DNA of 7,557 bases from CAHJXF01 sp964657795 (lineage in GTDB: Bacteria; Pseudomonadota; Gammaproteobacteria; Burkholderiales; Burkholderiaceae_D): positions 1-7,557 of the forward strand of contig CAZZWS010000197.1 of the NCBI GenBank assembly GCA_964657795.1. Reading direction: 5' to 3'. How positions within the stretch are numbered: position 1 is the stretch's first letter; each line of letters begins with the position of its first letter. The translations under genes were made by a program, and so were the position numbers. Positions 1-5,993 of the stretch are shown here, one piece after another. The notes under the pieces were generated by a model, which searched no databases, was not told the DNA's origin, and was given only the letters and a program-made list of their open reading frames with translations.

Positions 1-395
1 CCGACCGGGCGCACCTAGCGTCCGGCCGGATTTTCTACGTCGGGTGCGCACAGCGCTCCGGTACGCGAACGTCGCGATCTTCGATGGCAGCGTCCGCGAC
101 GTCATCCTCACACGTCACCCGACACAGCCGCATGGTTACGTCGCCAGGCTGCATCGTGAACCTCGTCGAGCCGCCAGAGCCACGTGACACAACCCATGGT
201 CACCCTGCAAGGCTCGGCCATCGCCACCCCACAGGGCCGCGCCGTCGCGGAATATCGCCGCGTCGTCGTGCCCCGTGCGCAGTTCATCTGCCTTGTCGCG
301 ACGCGTGCGCGCTCGATCACCGAGGTGGCGATGGCATGTGTCCGTGATGCTCATGCGATCATCACGCCCCTCTTCATCTCGCCCCGGACCAAGCC
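1..395. other. No supported gene; region upstream of the DUF3761 gene
   Basis: This 395-bp stretch contains only short open frames on both strands. None gave a protein I recognise. None combines a convincing ribosome binding site with the strong G/C third-position bias seen in the real genes of this window. The far left edge could contain the end of a gene lying outside the window, but no frame there looks coding. The part nearest position 396 should hold the promoter of the DUF3761 gene, yet I see no good -35/-10 pair or Shine-Dalgarno sequence. Confidence 0.5.
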
Positions 396-917
396 ATGAA
401 ACTGATCGCCGCAACTCTCCTCGCGTTCGCCAGCATCTCCGTCGCTCATGCTCAAACGCCGGCCGCACCCCAGGGCGCCACCGGCATGTGCAAGGACGGC
501 AGTTACTCGACCGCCGCATCCAAGCGCGGCGCCTGCGCCGGGCACAAGGGCGTGAAGGACTGGTACGCGACCGATGCCGCGGCAGCCGCGCCGACCTCCG
601 CACCGATGACCCCGCCGTCCGCCGCCGCGGGCGCGCCGGTGCCTGCACCCGTACCGTCCACGACCACGACCGCGACCACGCAGCCGACGACTGCAACGAA
701 GACTGCCAGCGCTCCCGCGCCCGCTTCGAAGGCTCCGACCGTCGCAGCCGCCGGCGGTGGCAACGGACAGGTGTGGGTCAACACGAGCACGAAGGTCTAT
801 CACTGCGAAGGCGACCGCTACTACGGCAAGACGAAGGCCGGCTCTTACATGACCGAGTCCGCAGCCACCGCCGCCGGCGATCGCGCCGCCAACGGCAAGG
901 CCTGCAAGACCTCCTGA
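396..917 (+). CDS. Exported DUF3761-type small protein, function unknown
   Basis: A 173-residue protein with a clear Sec signal peptide: charged start (MK), hydrophobic core at residues 3-16, and an AHA/Q cleavage site after residue 19. It should act in the periplasm, in the envelope or outside the cell. Residues about 30-58 (with MCKDGSYS, the later RGACAGHKGVKDWY, and Cys32 and Cys47) match what I remember of the DUF3761 domain. Residues about 59-125 are a low-complexity Ala/Pro/Thr linker. Residues about 126-170 form a second module with VWVNTSTKVYHCEG, RYYGKTKAG and a closing GKAC; it contains Cys137 and Cys170. The four mature Cys residues could form one disulphide per module, which is inference. 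The ATG at 396 is chosen because it places the signal peptide exactly at the N-terminus. There is no evident Shine-Dalgarno sequence. The gene is monocistronic and is followed 11 bp later by a strong hairpin. No molecular function is known to me. Confidence 0.88.
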   Translation: MKLIAATLLAFASISVAHAQTPAAPQGATGMCKDGSYSTAASKRGACAGHKGVKDWYATDAAAAAPTSAPMTPPSAAAGAPVPAPVPSTTTTATTQPTTATKTASAPAPASKAPTVAAAGGGNGQVWVNTSTKVYHCEGDRYYGKTKAGSYMTESAATAAGDRAANGKACKTS

Positions 918-928
918 TCCACGGTGCC

Positions 929-961
929 GCTGGTGTGCCGGGCCACGCTCGGCACACCAGC
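929..961. terminator. Perfect 12-bp inverted repeat, likely terminator hairpin
   Basis: GCTGGTGTGCCG (929-940) and CGGCACACCAGC (950-961) are exact reverse complements around a 9-nt centre, ggccacgct. The centre can extend the stem by a G-T wobble and two G-C pairs, leaving a 3-nt loop. The repeat begins 11 bp after the DUF3761 stop and lies between two convergent genes, where a terminator is expected. There is no T-run on either side, so it is not a canonical intrinsic terminator. It may act as an RNA 3'-end stabiliser or as a weaker bidirectional terminator, which is common in GC-rich genomes. Confidence 0.6.
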
Positions 962-982
962 AGGATGATCGCGTTGACGATC

Positions 983-1010
983 GAAGACCATCGACCGATC
1001 GGGGGTCTTC
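983..1010. terminator. Weaker hairpin, possible terminator for the minus-strand SDR
   Basis: GAAGACC and GGTCTTC form a 7-bp perfect stem with a 14-nt loop, about 107 bp downstream of the SDR stop as read on the minus strand. No T-tract follows in either direction. It could contribute to termination of the SDR transcript or be chance. Confidence 0.25.
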
Positions 1011-1116
1011 ATATGGACGATGCATAACCGACAGCGTCGGGGGATGATCGTCATCGTGACGAACGTGTCGGTGGGGTTCGACGCTGCCATGGGCTCATCG
1101 GGCAGCGATCCAGCGC

Positions 1117-1860
1117 TCACCACTTTTCCATGTAGGGCCGCAGGTCCAGTTCGAACGTCCAGGCATCCCGCGGCTGCGTGTGCAGGTACCAGTAGTTCTC
1201 GGCGATGTGATGCGGGTCGAGGATGCCGTCCTCGTCCTTCAGCGCGTAGCGATCCGGGAAGCTGGTGCGGATGAATTCGGTGTCGATCGCGCCGTCCACC
1301 ACGACGTGCGCGACGTGGATGCCGAGCGGACCGAGTTCGCGGGCCATGCTCTGCGCCAGAGCGCGCAGCGCGTGCTTGGCGCCCGAGAACGCCGCGAAAC
1401 CCGCCGAGCCGCGCAGCGAAGCGGTCGCACCGGTGAAGAGGATCGTGCCGCGGCCGCGCGTCACCATCCGCTTCGCGACTTCACGGCCGTTGAGGAAGCC
1501 GCCGAAGCAGGCCATCTCCCAGACCTTGAAGTACTTGCGGGCCGTCTCGTCGAGAATGCTCGCCGGCACGTTGGCGCCGATGTTGAAGACCATCACGTCG
1601 ATCGGGCCGTGCTCGCGTTCGATGGTATCGACCAGCGCGACGACCTCCGCTTCCTTCCGCGCGTCGCTACCGTAGCCGAACGCCTGGCCGCCGGCCGCGC
1701 GGATCGCGTCGAGCACCGGTTGCAGCTTGTCGACCGAGCGTCGCGTCAGGCACGCGACGTAGCCTTCGCGGGCGAAGCGCGCCGCGATGGCGCCGCCGGT
1801 CGCGTCGCCGGCGCCCACGACGAGGGCCACCCCGCGGAGCGGTTCGTTCGGGGTATCCAT
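1117..1860 (-). CDS. SDR family oxidoreductase with atypical active site
   Basis: A 247-residue protein of typical length for a classical short-chain dehydrogenase/reductase, cytoplasmic, presumably with an NAD(P)-type Rossmann fold. The N-terminal nucleotide-binding loop is VGAGDATGG (residues 15-23), a variant of TGxxxGxG with Ala20 at the middle Gly position. The NNAG region reads FNIGAN (92-97). By alignment to the FabG-type pattern, the catalytic Ser position is Ala145 (in FTGATAS, 142-148) and the YxxxK Tyr is Phe158 (FSGAK, 158-162); Lys162 is kept. The C-terminus ends in FELDLRPYMEKW. I recall a subfamily of proteobacterial SDRs with this same FTGATAS, Phe-for-Tyr and ELDLRP combination, so the changes are probably a subfamily trait and not decay. 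Substrate and activity are unknown; it could be a non-canonical reductase or a binding protein. The ATG is supported by a good Shine-Dalgarno sequence. It is transcribed divergently from the helicase. Confidence 0.93.
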   Translation of the reverse strand: MDTPNEPLRGVALVVGAGDATGGAIAARFAREGYVACLTRRSVDKLQPVLDAIRAAGGQAFGYGSDARKEAEVVALVDTIEREHGPIDVMVFNIGANVPASILDETARKYFKVWEMACFGGFLNGREVAKRMVTRGRGTILFTGATASLRGSAGFAAFSGAKHALRALAQSMARELGPLGIHVAHVVVDGAIDTEFIRTSFPDRYALKDEDGILDPHHIAENYWYLHTQPRDAWTFELDLRPYMEKW

Positions 1861-1864
1861 GGAT

Positions 1865-1870
1865 CACCTC
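1865..1870 (-). promoter_or_regulatory. Shine-Dalgarno of the SDR gene
   Basis: On the minus strand GAGGTG lies 4 nt before the ATG at 1860, with further match to the 16S rRNA tail in GAGGTGAT. It fixes the SDR start and is the only strong ribosome binding site visible ahead of the genes in this window. Confidence 0.75.
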
Positions 1871-1939
1871 GTCGTTGGTGGGGTTCGGGGGCGCCGAGCG
1901 GCAAGTCGCATGGATCGACGGGCCCTGCAGCCGGTGCCC

Positions 1940-1945
1940 TATCAT
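1940..1945 (+). promoter_or_regulatory. Possible -10 element reading toward the helicase
   Basis: TATCAT matches five of six bases of the TATAAT -10 consensus in an otherwise very GC-rich spacer. A weak -35-like TCGACG lies at 1915-1920, but the 19-bp gap is longer than ideal. If real, the helicase leader would be about 170 nt. Confidence 0.2.
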
Positions 1946-2122
1946 CGTTCGGCCGTGCGGAGCACGACGCGCAGCGGTCGAGAATAGACGAGGAACAGAA
2001 CGCTGCCGGGTCACGACCACGGACTCCCCGCGAGCACGCCCTTTGTCCGAGGGCTGCATCCATCGATCGTCGCAGCCACACCCGAGCCGAAGAGATCACC
2101 TGCGTGAAGCGAACCCCGATCG

Positions 2123-4624
2123 ATGACCATGCTGCTCGACGATAGTCCCGTCATCGATGCGGCATCCGTCGCCGAACGTGCGGGCCCGGCCTTCCGCCAC
2201 GACGCGTCGGCGCCGGACGCGAGTCATGCCATCACCGACGCTCCGACCCCAGACGCCATCGAGCCGCACGCCTCGACTCCGGACCTCGCCACGATCTACC
2301 CCGTCGCCGTCCGCGCCCTCTGCGCGTTCGCGGCGAAGTGCGGCGACCTCGACCTGCGCTTCACGCCATCGCCGACCGCGCTCGAAGGCATCGCCGGGCA
2401 TCGCAGCGTGGCGGCACGCCGGTCGGCGAGCCATCAGTCCGAGGTCGCGCTGACGCTCGCCTACGGCGGGTTGCTGGTCCGCGGCCGTGCCGATGGCTAC
2501 GACCCGCAACGCGGATGCGTCGAGGAGGTCAAGACCTTCCGCGGCGACCTGGCGCGGATGCCGGCCAATCGTCGCGCGCTGCACTGGGCGCAGGCGAAGG
2601 TCTATGCATGGATGCTCTGCCGGCGCGACGATCTGGCGGCCATCGATGTGGCGCTGGTCTATCACGACATCGACCGCGACGAGGAGATGCCGGCCCTCGT
2701 GGAACGGCACGAAGCGGCTACGCTGCAAGCCTTCTTCGAGCGACTCTGCGACGCCTTCGCGCGATGGGCCGACGCCGAACGCGGCCATCGCGCGCGACGC
2801 GACCGCTGGCTGGCTGCTCTGCGCTTCCCGCACGCGGGCTTTCGCGACGGTCAACATGCGTTGGCCGGCGCGGTCTGGCGTGCCGTCAAGCACGAGCGCT
2901 GCCTGATCGCAGAGGCGCCGACCGGCATCGGCAAGACCGTGGGCACGTTGTTCCCCGCGATGAAGGCGATGGCCGCTGCCAAGGTCGACCGTGTCTTCTT
3001 CCTGACGGCGCGCGGAACCGGCCGCGCGCTCGCGCTCGATGCGGCGGCGACCATCGCCGCCGCGAACGACGAATCGAAACCCGGGTCGGTCCGCGATCAT
3101 GCGGCGGCCTTCCGCGTGATCGACCTCACGGGTCGCGAGAAGTCCTGCGAGCATCCCGACCTGAGTTGCCACGGCGACTCGTGTCCGCTCGCGCGCGGTT
3201 TCTACGACCGCTTGCCGGCCGCGCGCATCGCGGCGCGCGACCGCGCCGTGCTGACCCGCGAGACGCTGCGCGCCGTCGCGCTGGCCCACGCCGTCTGTCC
3301 GTACTACCTCGGCATCGAGATGGCGCGCTGGTGCGACCTCGTCGTCGGCGACTACAACCACTGGTTCGACGGCCACGCGCTGCTGTTCGCGCTCGCCGAA
3401 GAGCATGCGTGGAACACCGTGTTGCTGGTCGACGAAGCCCACAATCTGCTCGACCGCGCCCGCGCCATGTACAGCGCGCGGCTGGATTCGCGGACCCTCG
3501 GCGAAATCAGGCAGGTGCTCGACGAAGACCACGATCCCGCGATCGCGCTCGTCGCGAAGCCGCTCGCGCGTCTCACGCGTGCGTGGAATCGCTCGGTCCG
3601 CGACGCAGGCGGCGATTACACGGTGATCGATCCGCTGCCGGCGTCGTTGCGAAAGGCTCTCGGGGACGTGACCGCGGCGATCGGCGCCCGCTGGCTCGAT
3701 GGCGCGGCGCCTGCGCATCCCACTGCGCAGCCCACCCTGCTCGGCTTCCACTTCGAAGCGCTGCGACTGTTGAAGCTGGCCGAATCCACCGGCGATCATT
3801 CGCTCTTCGACCTCGTGATCGAGCACGACCCACGAACACGTCGGACGAACTCGTCGATGGGCATCCGCAACCTGATCCCCGCGCCTTTCCTCGAGCCGCG
3901 CTTCGCGGCCACCCGCGCGGCCGTGCTGTTCTCAGCGACGCTGACGCCTCACGCCTTTCATGCCGACACCCTCGGCCTGCCCGCGGACGCGGCGCGCATC
4001 GACATCCCCGCGCCGTTCGCCCCGGACCAGCTCACGGTCCGCATCGTCCGCGACATCTCGACGCGGTTTCGCGACCGTCGACGGTCGCTGCTGCCCATCG
4101 CGGACCTGATCGCCGCGCAGTACGCCGAACGACCGGGCAACTATCTCGTGTTCGTCGGCAGCCACGACTACCTGCAGCAGCTCGCATCGACGTTCGGCGA
4201 GCGTCATCCCGCGATCGACGCGTGGCAGCAGGCGCGACGCATGAGCGAAGCGGACCGTGCGACGTTCCTCGGTCGCTTCGCCATCGACGGCCGAGGCATC
4301 GCCTTCGCGGTACTCGGCGGCATGTTCGCCGAAGGCATCGACCTGCCCGGCGACCGCCTCGTCGGCGCGTTCGTCGCGACGCTCGGTCTCCCGCAGTTCG
4401 ACGCGGTCAACGAAGCGCAGCGCCACCGACTCGAAGCGCACTACGGCGCCGGCTACGACTACACGTATCTGTTCCCCGGCATCCGCAAGGTCGTGCAGGC
4501 GGCGGGCCGCGTGATCCGGTCGGTGAGCGATCGCGGCAGCCTGCATCTGATCGACGATCGCTTCGCGCGCCCCGAGGTACTCGCGTTGCTGCCGGCGTGG
4601 TGGGCGGTGAAGGAGCGTGGCTGA
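2123..4624 (+). CDS. Fe-S SF2 helicase (XPD/DinG type) with N-terminal PD-(D/E)XK nuclease-like domain
   Basis: An 833-residue cytoplasmic DNA-processing protein. Residues 1-55 are a low-complexity Asp/Ala/Pro/His-rich extension. Residues about 57-215 resemble a RecB/Cas4-like PD-(D/E)XK nuclease fold: GRADG with Asp124, EEVK with Glu135 and Lys137, then QAKVY with Gln157 and Tyr161 (QxxxY). The helicase part shows Walker A APTGIGKT (265-272), LTAR (motif Ia, about 294-297), a DEAH box (437-440), SAT (604-606), EGIDLPGD (motif V, 737-744) and QAAGRVIR (motif VI, 792-799). Cys342, Cys349, Cys354 and Cys392 (in CPYY) fit the four-cysteine 4Fe-4S site of XPD/DinG helicases, which move 5' to 3' on single strands. 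Known relatives act in repair, R-loop removal or replication restart; the exact role here is unknown. The start is the first in-frame ATG after the TGA at 2105-2107; ATG 2129 is an alternative. The ribosome binding site is weak. It ends 76 bp before pfp. I have no gene symbol, since it is neither plain dinG nor yoaA. Confidence 0.93.
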   Translation: MTMLLDDSPVIDAASVAERAGPAFRHDASAPDASHAITDAPTPDAIEPHASTPDLATIYPVAVRALCAFAAKCGDLDLRFTPSPTALEGIAGHRSVAARRSASHQSEVALTLAYGGLLVRGRADGYDPQRGCVEEVKTFRGDLARMPANRRALHWAQAKVYAWMLCRRDDLAAIDVALVYHDIDRDEEMPALVERHEAATLQAFFERLCDAFARWADAERGHRARRDRWLAALRFPHAGFRDGQHALAGAVWRAVKHERCLIAEAPTGIGKTVGTLFPAMKAMAAAKVDRVFFLTARGTGRALALDAAATIAAANDESKPGSVRDHAAAFRVIDLTGREKSCEHPDLSCHGDSCPLARGFYDRLPAARIAARDRAVLTRETLRAVALAHAVCPYYLGIEMARWCDLVVGDYNHWFDGHALLFALAEEHAWNTVLLVDEAHNLLDRARAMYSARLDSRTLGEIRQVLDEDHDPAIALVAKPLARLTRAWNRSVRDAGGDYTVIDPLPASLRKALGDVTAAIGARWLDGAAPAHPTAQPTLLGFHFEALRLLKLAESTGDHSLFDLVIEHDPRTRRTNSSMGIRNLIPAPFLEPRFAATRAAVLFSATLTPHAFHADTLGLPADAARIDIPAPFAPDQLTVRIVRDISTRFRDRRRSLLPIADLIAAQYAERPGNYLVFVGSHDYLQQLASTFGERHPAIDAWQQARRMSEADRATFLGRFAIDGRGIAFAVLGGMFAEGIDLPGDRLVGAFVATLGLPQFDAVNEAQRHRLEAHYGAGYDYTYLFPGIRKVVQAAGRVIRSVSDRGSLHLIDDRFARPEVLALLPAWWAVKERG

Positions 4625-4664
4625 CGGCGGGTCGGCCGTTCGCTGCACGACGGTCGTCGTCCGG

Positions 4665-4670
4665 TACGAT
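4665..4670 (+). promoter_or_regulatory. Possible -10 element ahead of pfp
   Basis: TACGAT, in the context ccggTACGATcg, lies 30 bp before the pfp ATG and resembles betaproteobacterial -10 sites. A convincing -35 is lacking. A small inverted repeat, ACGAC-GGTC-GTCGT (4647-4660), sits just upstream and could be an operator or chance. If it is active, pfp would have its own promoter independent of the helicase. Confidence 0.25.
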
Positions 4671-4700
4671 CGAGCGTTCCTCAACGTCGATCGCCACGCC

Positions 4701-5960
4701 ATGTCCGCACGCAACGCCTTCTATGCCCAGTCCGGCGGTGTCACGTCGGTCATCAACGCGTCGGCCTGCGGCGTCATCGAGACCGCACGCCTGCACTCCG
4801 ACCGCATCGGCAAGGTGTTCGCGGGTCGCAACGGCATCCTCGGGGCGCTGGGCGAGGACCTGATCGACACCTCCGTCGAGAGCGTCGACGCCATCCGCGG
4901 CCTGCGCTCGACACCCGCCGGCGCGTTCGGGTCGTGCCGCTACAAGCTGGGCTCGCCGGACACCAATCGTCGCGAGTTCGAACGGCTCATCGAGGTCTTC
5001 GGCGCGCACGACATCGGCTATTTCTTCTACAACGGCGGCGGCGACTCGGCCGACACGTGCCTGAAGGTCAGCCAGCTCGCCGCGACGATGGGCTATCCGC
5101 TGCAGGCCATCCACGTGCCGAAGACCGTCGACAACGACCTGCCGATCACCGACTGCAGCCCCGGGTTCGGCTCGGTCGCCAAGTACGTGGCGGTCTCCGC
5201 GCTCGAAGCGTCGTTCGACGTGCGCTCGATGGCGCGGACGTCGACGAAGGTCTTCGTGCTCGAAGTCATGGGGCGCCATGCCGGCTGGATCGCCGCGGCC
5301 GGCGGCCTGCTGCGGAGTCACGGCGTGCCGGTGGTCGTTCTGTTCCCGGAGATCGCGTTCGACGCCGAACGCTTCAATGCCCACGTCGAAGCGCTGATCC
5401 GCGAACACGGTTACTGCACGGTCGTGGTCTCGGAAGGCTGCAAGGGCGCCGACGGCCGCTTCCTCGCCGAACAGGGCACGACCGACGCGTTCGGCCATGC
5501 GCAGCTCGGCGGCGTCGCGCCGGTCGTGGCGCGGATGATCACCGACGCGCTCGGCGTCAAGATCCACTGGGCCGTCGCCGATTACCTGCAACGCGCGGCG
5601 CGTCACATCGCGTCGAAGACCGACGTCGTGCAGGCTCACGAGGTCGGCCAGCGCGCGGTCGAGCTCGCGCTCGAAGGCCGCCATGCCGTGATGCCGACCA
5701 TCGAACGCCTGTCCGACGAGCCGTATGCCTATCGGCTCGGCGTGGCCGATCTCGCGGATGTCGCGAACGTCGAAAAGACCGTGCCGCGCGACTACATCGG
5801 CGACGACGGCTTCGGCATCACCGATGCCTGCGTGCGCTATCTGACGCCGCTGATCGCGGGCGAGGACTATCCGCCGTATCGCGACGGCCTGCCCTGCTTC
5901 ACCACGCTCGCGAATCGCTCGATCGCCAAGAAGCTCGCCGCGTTCGACAACAAGAAGTAG
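4701..5960 (+). CDS. pfp: Pyrophosphate-dependent 6-phosphofructokinase
   Basis: A 419-residue cytoplasmic enzyme that should interconvert fructose 6-phosphate + PPi and fructose 1,6-bisphosphate + Pi, a reversible step serving both glycolysis and gluconeogenesis. Phosphofructokinase family motifs are in order: QSGGVTSVINAS near the N-terminus (10-21), NGGGDS (111-116), PKTVDNDLP (140-148), MGRHAGW (190-196) and FPE (215-217). Compared with the ATP enzyme of E. coli, Asp115 takes the place of Gly104 and Lys141 the place of Gly124. These two changes are the established marks of PPi use. Asp144 matches the catalytic Asp127. The frame is open back to GTG 4617, which overlaps the helicase stop, but the 28 extra residues do not look like the family and the AAGGAG there is only 1 nt from that GTG. 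ATG 4701 gives the expected N-terminus. No Shine-Dalgarno is visible. ppc follows after 33 bp. Confidence 0.95.
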   Translation: MSARNAFYAQSGGVTSVINASACGVIETARLHSDRIGKVFAGRNGILGALGEDLIDTSVESVDAIRGLRSTPAGAFGSCRYKLGSPDTNRREFERLIEVFGAHDIGYFFYNGGGDSADTCLKVSQLAATMGYPLQAIHVPKTVDNDLPITDCSPGFGSVAKYVAVSALEASFDVRSMARTSTKVFVLEVMGRHAGWIAAAGGLLRSHGVPVVVLFPEIAFDAERFNAHVEALIREHGYCTVVVSEGCKGADGRFLAEQGTTDAFGHAQLGGVAPVVARMITDALGVKIHWAVADYLQRAARHIASKTDVVQAHEVGQRAVELALEGRHAVMPTIERLSDEPYAYRLGVADLADVANVEKTVPRDYIGDDGFGITDACVRYLTPLIAGEDYPPYRDGLPCFTTLANRSIAKKLAAFDNKK

Positions 5961-5993
5961 ACAGCGCGCCCCTCCCGCAACTCCCGGTCCGCC

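Larger units (their letters stand above)
918..1116. other. Convergent intergenic spacer with hairpins
   Basis: This 199-bp spacer lies between the stops of the DUF3761 gene (+) and the SDR gene (-). Besides the strong hairpin at 929-961 it holds a 7-bp inverted repeat, GAAGACC (983-989) and GGTCTTC (1004-1010), with a 14-nt loop, and a small GATGA/TCATC repeat at 1043-1055. No coding frame here is credible. Confidence 0.6.
1861..2122. other. Divergent intergenic region (SDR / helicase)
   Basis: These 262 bp separate the divergently transcribed SDR and helicase genes and must hold the SDR promoter and probably the helicase promoter. Open frames crossing it are short or are antisense extensions of neighbouring genes. 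An in-frame TGA at 2105-2107 blocks any upstream extension of the helicase. I see no regulator binding palindrome strong enough to call. Confidence 0.6.

Noticed and set aside
84..399. Several short frames on both strands left of the DUF3761 gene, including 71- and 87-codon plus-strand frames and minus-strand frames
   Set aside because: There is no recognisable protein, no convincing ribosome binding site, weaker third-position GC bias, and mutual overlap with each other.
1043..1055. GATGA-TCG-TCATC small inverted repeat
   Set aside because: A 5-bp stem with a 3-nt loop is easily produced by chance in sequence rich in GATC/ATCG words.
1180..2145. 321-codon plus-strand frame across the SDR gene
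   Set aside because: It lies antisense to the SDR, which has an intact fold and a Shine-Dalgarno; the composition is that of a shadow.
2096..3826. 576-codon open frame on the minus strand opposite the helicase
   Set aside because: It is Arg/Gly/Ala-rich with no recognisable domain and lies opposite a gene with complete helicase motifs. Long antisense frames are expected in GC-rich coding DNA.
2123..4624. Possibility that the nuclease-like helicase is part of a CRISPR-Cas (Cas4) or phage-defence locus
   Set aside because: There is no repeat array, cas gene, phage gene or toxin-like neighbour in the window; the flanking genes are metabolic.
2338..4863. 841-codon plus-strand frame overlapping the helicase
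   Set aside because: It is extremely Arg-rich, out of frame with every helicase motif, and runs into pfp, so it is a +1-type shadow frame.
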